Assembly (NCBI RefSeq): GCF_023061185.1 | Contig: NZ_JAKGAK010000005.1 | Location: 1 to 64,000 of the forward strand | Origin: Chromohalobacter beijerinckii | GTDB taxonomy: Bacteria > Pseudomonadota > Gammaproteobacteria > Pseudomonadales > Halomonadaceae | Length of the DNA: 64,000 nt | Reading direction: 5' to 3' | Shown here: positions 9,531 to 17,542 of the stretch, piece after piece | How the letters are laid out: each line of letters starts with the position of its first letter | Numbering within the stretch: position 1 is the stretch's first letter | Notes under the pieces: model-generated | The model's input: the letters and a program-made list of their open reading frames with translations, nothing else | The model's database searches: none | What the model was told of the DNA's origin: nothing | Program-made: the position numbers and the translations under genes

Positions 9531-9993
9531 GTGACAACTCCTCCAAATGAAACTCGCTCGATCCGCACCCCTCTCCAAAGTGCGACATCACCATGACAAA
9601 CACCCAGGCCACGCCAAGGTTCCTACCGAGCCGTTACGCTTTTGCATGACAAGGCGGCAGCACTCGTCGGACAAACTTCAGGCAGCCATATAATGCCTTC
9701 GATCAAGGCCCCACGCTTTACCCAAAGCATACACACCGGCGTTCTGGACGCTTCCGAATTTTCGATCTATGTTGCATATGCGGTACATGATACCGGGAAA
9801 GGCCTCTCTGCAATAAGCTTGACGCTTACCCTAGGGTCATGCATTCTCCGCTGCGTAGGTTTGCAAGTCGAATGTCGTCAGCTGTTAATCGAATTCTCGA
9901 TCGCCCTTGCGCATTCCCTCCTTGTCTTACCCACGTACCATGGTCGCCCATGGGTCGGCCCGCATCATTACTTCGCAAGTTAAGGAATTCGAA
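9531..9993 (+). other. Long non-coding region upstream of the cold-shock gene
   Basis: These 463 bases contain no credible gene. An open frame at 9642-9983 has no ribosome site or protein-like composition. It probably holds the cold-shock promoter and leader. One candidate is TTGACG at 9819-9824, 17 bases before CATTCT at 9842-9847, giving a leader of about 140 bases. A second candidate is an isolated TATAAT at 9689-9694 with CGGACA 15 bases upstream. Long leaders are typical of cold-inducible csp mRNAs. Confidence 0.45.
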
Positions 9994-10200
9994 ATGGCAA
10001 CTGGCACTGTCAAATGGTTTAACGACACCAAAGGCTACGGCTTCATCTCTCCGGAAGATGGCGGCGATGACCTGTTCGCGCACTTCTCCGAGATCCAGGC
10101 TGAAGGCTTCAAAACGCTGCAGGATGGCCAAAAAGTGAGCTTTGAGGTCACCCAAGGTAAGAAAGGCTTGCAGGCGTCCAACATCAAGGTCGTCGGTTAA
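9994..10200 (+). CDS. Cold-shock protein of the CspA family
   Basis: A 68-residue single-domain OB-fold RNA chaperone. It starts [18 protein letters not shown], with the RNA-binding RNP1 motif KGYGFIS at residues 13-19 and RNP2 DLFAHFS at 26-32. The C-terminus [11 protein letters not shown] is standard. The start at 9994 follows AAGGAA. The frame open from 9907 is longer than any CspA protein and is rejected. Whether this paralogue is cold-induced or constitutive cannot be told from the protein, but the long upstream region favours post-transcriptional control. Confidence 0.95.
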   Translation: MATGTVKWFNDTKGYGFISPEDGGDDLFAHFSEIQAEGFKTLQDGQKVSFEVTQGKKGLQASNIKVVG

Positions 10201-10248
10201 TTCCGATGCCCCAGCGGTCGTGAGACCGATATCGGACTCCGAACGCAT

Positions 10249-10278
10249 GAGCCCACCGTCAGGTGGGCTCTTTTATTT
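10249..10278 (+). terminator. Terminator of the cold-shock gene
   Basis: GAGCCCACC-GTCA-GGTGGGCTC followed by TTTTATTT is a textbook Rho-independent terminator 48 bases after the csp stop codon. Confidence 0.9.
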
Positions 10279-10376
10279 CCAGATCATATGACTGTCCTTG
10301 CCGTATACGAAAGAGGGCACATGGCGCATACCCACACGCCATGTGCCCTTGCCTCTAACGGCATGAGACGACGATG

Positions 10377-10865
10377 TTACGACTGGTTGTCGTCATCGGT
10401 CTCGTTTTCAAGCTTATCCGCTTCTTGCTCGGCTTCGTCGGCTGCGTCATCCATTTCATCAGCCGCTTCGTCTGTCGCCTCGTCGGCTTCCTCTTGCGTT
10501 GCGTCAGCGGCATCATCCATTTCGTCGCCAGCTTCATCCGCAGCTTCGCTCATTTCATCGCCGGCTTCATCGGCAGCATCTGCGGTTGCATCTTGTGCCT
10601 CGTCGACCTCTTCGCCCGCTTCATCCATAGCATCGGAAGAGTCTTCGGCGGCTTCATCACCCATTTCTTCCATGTCGTCGCTGGCTTCATCGCTCATCTC
10701 GGACATTTCATCGCCGGACTCATCAGCGGCTTGCTGAGTTTCTTCAGCCGCCTGTTCGCTATTGTCTGAAGCCTCCTGAGCGGGATCGTCACCGCTATCG
10801 CAGGCCGTTAGGCCAAGTGACATCACCAATGCCAACGCACTCATCGTCCATTGCTTATACGTCAT
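10377..10865 (-). CDS. Extremely acidic, repeat-rich lipoprotein
   Basis: This encodes 162 residues. Residues 1-22 are a lipoprotein signal peptide with lipobox LTAC (MTYKQWTMSALALVMSLG then LTAC). The rest is almost only Asp, Glu, Ala, Ser, Met and Gln, in imperfect 7- to 11-residue units such as DEAGDEMSEAADEAGDEM. That pattern suggests one long amphipathic helix or coiled coil, roughly 140 residues with very high negative charge. AAGGAG six bases before the ATG at 10865 decides the start over the adjacent ATG at 10868. No family is recognised. A periplasmic spacer or cation-binding role in a halophile is only inference. Confidence 0.8.
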   Translation of the reverse strand: MTYKQWTMSALALVMSLGLTACDSGDDPAQEASDNSEQAAEETQQAADESGDEMSEMSDEASDDMEEMGDEAAEDSSDAMDEAGEEVDEAQDATADAADEAGDEMSEAADEAGDEMDDAADATQEEADEATDEAADEMDDAADEAEQEADKLENETDDDNQS

Positions 10866-10962
10866 CATTTCTCTCCTTGAGTCGCTCATTTCTGCCGGGG
10901 GCCGGCACTTTCCTAAAAGTCCATGGGGCCATCCAGGCCTCATGGCACAGAGTTGACAAGCC

Positions 10963-11409
10963 CTAGGTGCCGGGCTCACCAATATCTTCGTACCAAATCT
11001 CGGGCCGCTCGACGATGAACCGCTCCATCAGCGCCTTGCACTGAGGGTCATCGTATACAGTGAGCATGACACCACGTTGACGTAATAATGCTTCCTCCCC
11101 TTGAAAGGTCGAATTTTCGCCAATCACGATCTCGGGGATGCCATAGAGCAAAATAGCACCACTGCACATGGCACAAGGTGACAGTGTGGTATAAAGCACC
11201 GCTTCGCGATACACATGCGCCGCCAAACGACCGGCATTTTCCAAGGCATCCATTTCACCGTGCAAAATGGCACTGCCACGTTGCTGGCGTTGGTTGTGCC
11301 CGCGCCCGATGATAATGCCCTGATGCACAAGTACCGAACCGATGGGGACGCCACCCGCATCGTATCCTTTGCGCGCCTCGTCGATGGCTGCCTGCATAAA
11401 TCGGTCCAT
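10963..11409 (-). CDS. Cytosine deaminase, fungal FCY1-like type
   Basis: A 148-residue zinc deaminase of the CDA superfamily. His50 and Glu52 (ILHGEMDALENAGR) and Cys79/Cys82 (LSPCAMCSG) form the zinc and proton-shuttle site. Spacing and sequence follow the yeast cytosine deaminase closely, including GGVPIGSVLV, IIGRGHNQR, LYGIPEIVIGEN and the C-terminal WYEDIGE. The enzyme should convert cytosine to uracil plus ammonia. Typical E. coli CodA is an unrelated amidohydrolase, so this is the less usual enzyme for a proteobacterium. No codB permease is adjacent. A purine permease lies 20 kb away. A related nucleobase substrate remains possible. Confidence 0.85.
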   Translation of the reverse strand: MDRFMQAAIDEARKGYDAGGVPIGSVLVHQGIIIGRGHNQRQQRGSAILHGEMDALENAGRLAAHVYREAVLYTTLSPCAMCSGAILLYGIPEIVIGENSTFQGEEALLRQRGVMLTVYDDPQCKALMERFIVERPEIWYEDIGEPGT

Positions 11410-11465
11410 GGCGATCCTTTAGTCGTTCACCTTGTGCACTACGTTACGCTCATTGATTTTGGGCA

Positions 11466-11490
11466 CTTACGCGTTCATTTCAAGCGTAAG
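11466..11490. repeat. Inverted repeat between the lipid-kinase and cytosine deaminase genes
   Basis: CTTACGC / GCGTAAG with an 11-base loop lies in the 131-base gap, 57 bases upstream of the deaminase start. It could be an operator or a weak terminator for the upstream gene. No T-run follows. Confidence 0.35.
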
Positions 11491-11540
11491 CAGCTTGAAG
11501 GGTCCTGAGCAAACGATCAAGCAAGACAACTTGCCGCGCC

Positions 11541-12488
11541 TCAGCCCTCATCGCTTTGACGTGAGTACAGTGCGGAAGACGAAGGTGCCGCCAGGGAAAG
11601 CGCCCCGGGTATCAATTCAGCACGAAAGCGCTCGTGGAAACATGGCTCTCCATCGAGGTTCAGCGGCAGGGCATCCTCGCCTTCGAATTCGACCCAGGGC
11701 ACCTGCAAGTACTCGACGAACTCGCCGCTTTTAGGGAGGTTTTCAAGCTCGTCGATCAACTGCTTCATCTCCCTGAGCGAGGTGAAATGACGCACGATGA
11801 GCAGTTCCAGCAAGCCATCATCGACCTTGGCCAGGGGGGCCAACTGCTGACCGCCTCCCGCTTGAGAGCCATTACCCAGGGCAAGCAAGAACAGGGGGAT
11901 GTTGCGCTCTCCATCGGGGAGCCGCAAACGACCCCGGTAAGGTTGGTAGTTCCAAGCCTTGAGCATGCCCATCAATGAATAGGCGCCACCGCCCAAAAGT
12001 CGTTTGAGGGGAGCCGGTGTCGAATTGGTGATCTGGGCACCGAAGCCGCCGGAGGCAAGGTTGATAAAATAATCTCCCCCCAAGCTGCCCACATCGACAT
12101 CGTGGGGACGGGCTTCCAATGCCACGCGAAGCGCCTCAAAAGGATCCAAGGGCAGTTCTAGGCCACGTGCGAAATCGTTGGCACTGCCCAGCGGAAGGAT
12201 ACCAAGGGTCGGTCGCGCGTCCTGAGTCAGTTGCATCAAGCCGCCAACGACCTCGTTGACCGTTCCGTCGCCGCCGCCCGCGATGATACGTTCAATGCCT
12301 GCCTCGCTGGCTTCCCGTGCCAAGCGCACGCCGTCACCAGCTTCCCAGGTCACCCGCACCGCCAGAGGGTGCCCTTCTTCACGAACGCGCTCCACCGCCT
12401 CACGGATATCCGGAAGTTGGGCGGATTTACCATTGAGAATCAGCCATGCGTCACCATCGGTTGCGGCAGGCTGGAGTGTTTCACTCAT
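11541..12488 (-). CDS. yegS: Lipid kinase YegS-like
   Basis: A 315-residue diacylglycerol-kinase-catalytic-domain protein of the YegS type, which phosphorylates phosphatidylglycerol or related lipids in vitro. The nucleotide-binding GGGDGT motif is at residues 71-76, followed by PLGSANDFARGLELP. LNLDGEP occurs near the C-terminus, as in the family. The start at 12488 (MSETLQPA) is preferred over a frame open to 12554, since an SD-like GAGG precedes it and the length matches relatives. It is on the same strand as the cytosine deaminase and the YciI gene. Confidence 0.9.
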   Translation of the reverse strand: MSETLQPAATDGDAWLILNGKSAQLPDIREAVERVREEGHPLAVRVTWEAGDGVRLAREASEAGIERIIAGGGDGTVNEVVGGLMQLTQDARPTLGILPLGSANDFARGLELPLDPFEALRVALEARPHDVDVGSLGGDYFINLASGGFGAQITNSTPAPLKRLLGGGAYSLMGMLKAWNYQPYRGRLRLPDGERNIPLFLLALGNGSQAGGGQQLAPLAKVDDGLLELLIVRHFTSLREMKQLIDELENLPKSGEFVEYLQVPWVEFEGEDALPLNLDGEPCFHERFRAELIPGALSLAAPSSSALYSRQSDEG

Positions 12489-12560
12489 CGCTTTATCATC
12501 CTCGTTCCTTGAGACACGCCGGCCTCTCGTCTCGCCATATGCACTTTGCTTCAACGAGCC

Positions 12561-12851
12561 TCATATCCCTTTGAGCATCTCGAAACCATTACCTACCGTC
12601 GTCGGCAGAAATTCCTCGACATGATATTGCGCCACGCCAGCGACAATAAATGGGTCGTCATTAAGCCAGGCCGTCAAACGCTCCCGTGAAGTCGCCCTGG
12701 CCAGAATGATGCCACCACTCGGTGGCGATTTACGCCCCGACGCGATGAATACACCACGTTCAAAGCCTTCCCGCACCCATGCCATATGAGCCATTCGATA
12801 CGGCTCGACCGTGTCTGGATCGACCACGTACTCCAGCGATACGATGAACAT
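12561..12851 (-). CDS. YciI-like family protein
   Basis: A 96-residue small alpha/beta protein of the YciI-like family, a dimeric ferredoxin-like fold with a conserved His and Asp in a pocket. Visible features are MFIVSLEYVV, HMAWVREGFERGVFIASGRK and DDPFIVAGVAQYHVEEF. The family's biochemical function is unsettled, and some members are lactone-dehalogenase-like. AAGGAG five bases upstream fixes the start at 12851. It precedes the lipid kinase gene by 72 bases and may be cotranscribed. Confidence 0.85.
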   Translation of the reverse strand: MFIVSLEYVVDPDTVEPYRMAHMAWVREGFERGVFIASGRKSPPSGGIILARATSRERLTAWLNDDPFIVAGVAQYHVEEFLPTTVGNGFEMLKGI

Positions 12852-12910
12852 GGCTGCTCCTTGAGATCTACTGCCTGGCACGTCACCTTGACTTGCGTAT
12901 CTTTACAAAC

Positions 12911-14080
12911 TCATGCCGCCGGCGCCACTCGCCAGGAAAGCAACAGCAAAGGCGAAACCAACACAGCACCGATCAACGCCAGAGCCCATTGCGGCGACAA
13001 CGGCGTCGCCAGCAATAGCGTAGCCAACAACGCACCGCCGCCCAACTGCAAGGCGCCCAGCAAAGCAGCCGCCGTCCCGGCACGCTCACGGAATGGTTCG
13101 AGTGCCAGGCTCGAGGCCGCACCCAACGCCAATGAAAAGCCCACAGAGAGCACGCCTATCGGTCCCATGAAACCGACTGACGTCAGCGGCAATACCGTGA
13201 CGATCAGCGCCTGCAAGATGCCCGAGACGATGATCAACCCCAGTCCTAAACGCACGGTCCCAACCCGCCCCAGGCGGTGAATAATACGGGGGGCGAAGAA
13301 AAACGCCAGGATGTTGACCACTGCGTTGGCGCCAAACCAGCCGCTGAATGCCAGCTCCGAAAGTCCCAACCGGTCCACTAGTATGACCGGCGCGGTCGAC
13401 ACATACACCAGGATCGCCGACATGATCACCCCGGCCAGTCCCGCAAAATAGACAAAACGGACACTGGTTAGCACCGGTCGGTAGCGGGCCCAATGATAAA
13501 GTCGGCGCTCGGGAGCCGTGTCTTGGGGCCGCGTCTCGGCGAAGCGCCATAAGGCAGCCACACCCAGCACCGCTGCGAAGACGAACATGAACGCAAAATT
13601 GCTGCGCCAACCGAAGGTCACCGCCAGGCTCCCGCCGATGACGGGTGCCAGTGCAGGGATGATGCACAGCGCCCCGTTGAGATAACTGTAGAGTTTCGCG
13701 CCTTGCTCGGCCGTGAAGCAATCGCGCACCGCGGCGAAGGCCACCGTCATACTTGCGCAGGCTCCCAAGCCTTGCAGCACACGCGATACGTAAAGTGGCC
13801 CGAGACTGGTCGCCATCATACCCAGTAATGCCCCTGCCATATAAACCACAGTGCCACAAAGCAGCACGGGGCGACGACCGAAACGGTCGGTCAGCGGGCC
13901 GACCAGTACTTGCCCTAGACCGACGCTCAGCAAGAGTAATGTCACGGTGAACTGGAGCCGGCTGAACGGGACGTCGAACTCGCGCGCCATGACCGTCAGT
14001 GACGGCAGGTAGATATCGATCGCCAGTGGCGACAACATCACACAGCCCACCAGCAAGGGAAGCAAACGGGCACCCGACAT
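12911..14080 (-). CDS. Bcr/CflA-type multidrug efflux MFS transporter
   Basis: A 389-residue major-facilitator drug/H+ antiporter of the 12-TM Bcr/CflA group. The N-terminal LLPLLVGCVMLSPLAIDIYLPSL has the DIYLPS signature of this subfamily. The intracellular loop motif GPLTDRFGRRPVLLCG (residues 70-85) is MFS motif A. RVLQGLGACASMTVAFAAVRD follows. GGAGG seven bases upstream supports the ATG at 14080. The substrate cannot be predicted (bicyclomycin, chloramphenicol and sulfonamides are known for relatives). The YciI gene follows on the same strand. Confidence 0.92.
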   Translation of the reverse strand: MSGARLLPLLVGCVMLSPLAIDIYLPSLTVMAREFDVPFSRLQFTVTLLLLSVGLGQVLVGPLTDRFGRRPVLLCGTVVYMAGALLGMMATSLGPLYVSRVLQGLGACASMTVAFAAVRDCFTAEQGAKLYSYLNGALCIIPALAPVIGGSLAVTFGWRSNFAFMFVFAAVLGVAALWRFAETRPQDTAPERRLYHWARYRPVLTSVRFVYFAGLAGVIMSAILVYVSTAPVILVDRLGLSELAFSGWFGANAVVNILAFFFAPRIIHRLGRVGTVRLGLGLIIVSGILQALIVTVLPLTSVGFMGPIGVLSVGFSLALGAASSLALEPFRERAGTAAALLGALQLGGGALLATLLLATPLSPQWALALIGAVLVSPLLLLSWRVAPAA

Positions 14081-14309
14081 GAGACCTCCACGGCGACAAA
14101 AGAACGCCACCTTAACCCGAACACGCCAAGATGCAACTGACCGATGACGCGTGCATTTTCCTGTTGGAGTGCCGCCCGAAAAGTCGACGCGTACAGATGC
14201 TTTTAGGGCAAGGCCTAAAGCCCATGCTCGCCCTGCCGATATTTCCTTTCAGGGCAATGATCCACGCAATGCCTCGTGTCCGCCGATCATCCATCGCACA
14301 GGAAACGCC

Positions 14310-14984
14310 ATGCCATTCCGCACCTGGGGGGTCGTGCTAAGCGCCGTCCTATTGAGCGGCTGCTTCGGGGTCAATACCTCGCAGGCCCCCATCGCCACGA
14401 CCTACCCGATCAGTGAGCAGCAACGCATGCAGGCCGCGCAGCATTGGGAAGTGCTTGCCGAACACGAGGCAGGCGAGATCCTCGCCAAGCGCGATTTATG
14501 GGGCAAGCCGCTCTATGTCGAGGAGCATGAACAGGAGACCGCCTTCAGCCGCGGTTTCCGTTCACTGCTGACCAGTGAGCTGGTTGAGCAAGGCGCCATC
14601 GTTCGCACCCAGCCAGATGCTGGTGCCGCCCATGTCAGCTTCAATGTTCAAGTGATCAATCACGAGGGGCGCGGTTTCGTGCGGCCTCCACAGGGTGCCC
14701 TGACCGCATTGGCCGCTGGCATCGCCGTGGCAACCATTCCTTTCAATCACTGGACCGAGCCCGCCTTGGGGCTAATTCCCGCCGCCGCTCTGGCCGACAC
14801 CTTCAGTGGCAGCTGGACCACCACCGGCCAGCAAGAGACCATCATCACGACCCAAGTCAGTCAATACGACACACTGCGCTATTCGTCTTCGAATATGTAT
14901 TACATCAACGCGGGCGATAGCGCTCATTATGGTGCGTCCGACACCGGTGATTCCGCTGGCCTACCGCTATCATCCGACTGGTGA
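14310..14984 (+). CDS. Uncharacterised lipoprotein paired with a FlgO-like gene
   Basis: A 224-residue protein with a lipoprotein signal (VVLSAVLLSGC, lipobox LLSGC at about residue 18). A mixed domain follows, then a Gly/Ala-rich hydrophobic stretch near residues 125-170 (LTALAAGIAVATIPF ... LGLIPAAALADTFSG) that could be a glycine-zipper-like membrane hairpin. The tail is Ser/Tyr/Asp-rich. The ATG at 14310 follows CAGGAAA. Its stop overlaps the region just before the FlgO-like gene, so the two form one operon. I do not recognise a named family. By context it is an envelope protein acting with its neighbour. Confidence 0.75.
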   Translation: MPFRTWGVVLSAVLLSGCFGVNTSQAPIATTYPISEQQRMQAAQHWEVLAEHEAGEILAKRDLWGKPLYVEEHEQETAFSRGFRSLLTSELVEQGAIVRTQPDAGAAHVSFNVQVINHEGRGFVRPPQGALTALAAGIAVATIPFNHWTEPALGLIPAAALADTFSGSWTTTGQQETIITTQVSQYDTLRYSSSNMYYINAGDSAHYGASDTGDSAGLPLSSDW

Positions 14985-14998
14985 GGAGACCGCTCGAC

Positions 14999-15565
14999 AT
15001 GTCATCTGCCCAACGCCACACCGGGCGCGTCACACTGCGCCTGCTGACATTGGCCATCCTGTTGCTGGTTCTCTCCGGTTGCAGCCTTCTTCAGAACCGT
15101 CAGGCGACGGCCCCCGAGCCCAGCATGCTGATGCGCGTCGATGAAGCCGCCGAAAAATTGCTCTCTACCAGCAGCGAGCAGCTCGGCAACCGGGCACCGA
15201 TCATCGCCACCACGTTCGTCGATGTCGATCAACTGGATCAGTCGTCGACGCTAGGTCGCACACTGTCAGAGACCTTCACTTCGCGTCTCGTTCAGGGCGG
15301 CCTGAATGTCGTCGAAGTCAAGATGCGCGACAGCCTGTACATCGAGCAGAATACCGGGGAACTGATCCTATCACGCAACGTGCAGCGCTTGAGCGATAAC
15401 CACGATGCCCAGGCCGTATTGCTGGGCACCTATGCGCAAGGCGAGAACACGCTGTTCGTCAACGCTCGTCTGGTACGCATCGCAGACCGTCGGGTCTTGG
15501 GCGCCTCGAGCTTCGAAGTGCCAATGGACAACGACATCAGGGCGTTGCTGCCCTCCAACTGGTAA
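14999..15565 (+). CDS. FlgO-family outer-membrane lipoprotein
   Basis: A 188-residue protein with a lipoprotein signal ending LVLSGC (about residue 31), then a FlgO-type domain: VDEAAEKLL, PIIATTFVDVDQLDQSSTLG, RLVQGGLNVVEVKMRDSLYI and a C-terminal VNARLVRIADRRVLGASSF. FlgO-domain lipoproteins are associated with outer-membrane stability and flagellar basal bodies in Vibrio. No flagellar genes lie nearby, so the domain name should not be taken as function. The start at 14999 follows GAGGAG. The preceding lipoprotein gene ends 14 bases upstream. Confidence 0.8.
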   Translation: MSSAQRHTGRVTLRLLTLAILLLVLSGCSLLQNRQATAPEPSMLMRVDEAAEKLLSTSSEQLGNRAPIIATTFVDVDQLDQSSTLGRTLSETFTSRLVQGGLNVVEVKMRDSLYIEQNTGELILSRNVQRLSDNHDAQAVLLGTYAQGENTLFVNARLVRIADRRVLGASSFEVPMDNDIRALLPSNW

Positions 15566-15615
15566 ACGTCTTTTCTCTCGAACATGGAGCCCGATTGGCC
15601 CTGTCGTTAGCTTTG

Positions 15616-15647
15616 CCTGCCAGCATCCAGACGCCGATGCTGGCAGG
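15616..15647. terminator. Bidirectional terminator hairpin
   Basis: A perfect 12-bp stem (CCTGCCAGCATC / GATGCTGGCAGG) with an 8-base loop lies between the convergent FlgO-like and MgtC genes. Confidence 0.65.
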
Positions 15648-15653
15648 TCTGCA

Positions 15654-16349
15654 TCAATCACCGGTCGGCGACAGCTGAAATTCCAGCAGCGTCTCGTGGT
15701 TGCGCAAGTCGGTGGCCAGTAACGGCAGGTAATGACGGTCGTGCGTCCGCAGCATCATGCGGTATTCGAATTGATGCCCCTCGTCGCGCGTGCGATAGCT
15801 AAGGCTTTCGATATGGAATCGGTGCGCTTTCATTAGCGCATAGATCTCTGACTCGGCAAGTATGCGCTGGCTATCGAAGCGCAGAATGCAGCGCGCGAAG
15901 GTACGGCTCGGCATCCGCGCCTCGACCAAACGAAACAACGACAGCGTCAGCAAGGTCACCAGCGTCGCCACCACGCCCGGCCACCAGAAGCCGACGCCGA
16001 AGAGTATGCCCAGCGCCGAGGTAATCCAGATCGAGGCCGCCGTGGTCAGGCCATGTACCGTCAGCCCCTCCTTGAAGATCACACCGGCCCCCAGGAAGCC
16101 GATGCCGGTCATGATGCCCTGAGCCATGCGCGTGGGATCGGTTCTGATCGTCTCCTCGGGTACATCGCTGCCTAGCCACTGCCACTGGTAGACCGTCACC
16201 ATCATCAACAATGCCGAGGCCACGCATACCAACGCATGCGTGCGAAACCCCGCGGGACGCCCATGAAAGGTACGTTCAAGCCCGATCAGGCTGCCCGCCA
16301 ACCAGGCCGCGCCCAGGTGCATCACTATCGTCCATGCACTCACCGACAT
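15654..16349 (-). CDS. MgtC/SapB family membrane protein
   Basis: A 231-residue protein. The N-terminal half has four or five transmembrane helices with the MgtC signature AAWLAGSLIGLERTFHGRPAG (residues 14-34), RTHALVCV and GIGFLGAGVIFKEG near residue 100. The C-terminal half (from about 150) is a soluble ACT-like domain. MgtC proteins affect growth in low magnesium and intramacrophage survival by interacting with ATP synthase. This is the longer, domain-containing type. The start at 16349 has a purine-rich site upstream. It is divergent from the formate/nitrite channel gene. Confidence 0.9.
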   Translation of the reverse strand: MSVSAWTIVMHLGAAWLAGSLIGLERTFHGRPAGFRTHALVCVASALLMMVTVYQWQWLGSDVPEETIRTDPTRMAQGIMTGIGFLGAGVIFKEGLTVHGLTTAASIWITSALGILFGVGFWWPGVVATLVTLLTLSLFRLVEARMPSRTFARCILRFDSQRILAESEIYALMKAHRFHIESLSYRTRDEGHQFEYRMMLRTHDRHYLPLLATDLRNHETLLEFQLSPTGD

Positions 16350-16459
16350 TCGCCTCTTCCTTCTACTGCATTATCGTTTATCGTGTCAGCATAGCGTCCG
16401 CCGTCGTATCCCACCGAATTCACGTCGGTTTCTTCCATGTCCACATAAGGATCTCCCGC

Positions 16460-17296
16460 GTGAGCCAGTCTTCCAATCTCACACCACCCAGCCGGGTAGA
16501 AGAAGACGAGCACGACCTGCATCTCAACGGCGGCCCTCGGCCATCACGTGCGGCGGGCGTCCATGAATCGATCCGTGAAGAAGGCGAAACAGAACTCAAG
16601 CGCGCCGTTTCGGCGCTGTTCTGGTCGGCGCTCGCTGCCGGCCTGTCGATGAGTTTCTCGATGCTTGCCAAGGGGTTACTGCATGCACGTCTGCCGGATA
16701 GCGATATCGGCTATCTCGTCGCGTCGCTCGGCTACACCATCGGTTTTCTGGTCGTCATCCTCGCACGCCAGCAACTCTTCACCGAAAATACCGTCACCGC
16801 CGTGCTACCGGTCATGAGCACGCCACGCATCATGCAGTTTCTCAAGCTATTGAGGTTATGGGGTGTGGTACTCATCGGCAACCTGGTGGGGGTGGCCGTC
16901 TCCGCGTACGCGATCCTCTACATGCCCCTGTTCGATGCCGAGACACATAAGGCCTTTCTCAGTTTGGGGCACCACATCATGGAGAATACTGGCGGCCAGA
17001 TGTTCGCCAAGGGCATCATCGCCGGCTGGATGATCGCTACCATGGTGTGGCTGCTCCCCGCCGCTGGCGGCGCCAAGATCTGGGTGATTCTGATCGTCAC
17101 TTATCTTGTCGCACTGGGTGGTTTCACGCATATCATCGTGGGGTCCACGGAAGTGATGTACTTGATGTTCGCCGGTCAGGCCAGCCTGGGTGAGTACCTC
17201 TTCCACTTCGCCCTGCCGACGCTGGCCGGCAACGTGATCGGCGGCACTTTCATCTTTGCCCTCATTAGCCACGCACAGGTTCGCAGCGACACCTGA
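16460..17296 (+). CDS. Formate/nitrite transporter family protein
   Basis: A 278-residue member of the FNT family (FocA/NirC), pentameric channels for small monovalent acids. The acidic N-terminus (EEDEHDLHLNGG) is followed by six membrane segments, beginning AVSALFWSALAAGLSMSFSM. FTENTVTAVLPV near residue 117 and MVWLLPAAGGAKIWVILIVT near 198 fit the family loops. The start is a GTG at 16460 preceded by AAGGA. A frame open further upstream from 16211 overlaps the divergent mgtC gene and is rejected. The substrate is not predictable from sequence, and no formate or nitrite enzymes are adjacent. Confidence 0.88.
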   Translation: MSQSSNLTPPSRVEEDEHDLHLNGGPRPSRAAGVHESIREEGETELKRAVSALFWSALAAGLSMSFSMLAKGLLHARLPDSDIGYLVASLGYTIGFLVVILARQQLFTENTVTAVLPVMSTPRIMQFLKLLRLWGVVLIGNLVGVAVSAYAILYMPLFDAETHKAFLSLGHHIMENTGGQMFAKGIIAGWMIATMVWLLPAAGGAKIWVILIVTYLVALGGFTHIIVGSTEVMYLMFAGQASLGEYLFHFALPTLAGNVIGGTFIFALISHAQVRSDT

Positions 17297-17319
17297 ACAG
17301 CGATCTTGTAACTGCCTGA

Positions 17320-17345
17320 TTCGGCATGCCTGCCGGCGTGCCGAA
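17320..17345 (+). terminator. Hairpin after the FNT gene
   Basis: TTCGGCATGCC / GGCGTGCCGAA with a 4-base loop forms an 11-bp stem including one G-T pair, starting 24 bases past the stop. It is followed by CTTGT rather than a long T-run. The rest of the 246-base gap to 17543 shows no gene. Confidence 0.55.
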
Positions 17346-17542
17346 CTTGTCCATTCGTCTATGCCGTTTTATGCACTCTCACGAACGAGACACCGCATAG
17401 CGCCCAACGCCCTCTCGTGATAACCAGCTTTTATCAGCACGCTGAGTTTCGGAATTAGCGAAGCGCCCGAGTGCCTGTTAAAGCTTAAGTAGCTTATACC
17501 ACCCACCCGGCCTGACCGGATCGATGACGAGGGACAATAACA

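Noticed and set aside
9642-9983. 113-codon open frame in the csp upstream region
   Set aside because: No ribosome site, atypical residue mix, and it overlaps the likely promoter and leader.
10374-10769. Hydrophobic Phe/Ile-rich open frame opposite the acidic lipoprotein
   Set aside because: It is the antisense of GAA/GAT/GCx-rich repeats, which automatically gives Phe, Ile and Ser/Cys codons. There is no ribosome site.
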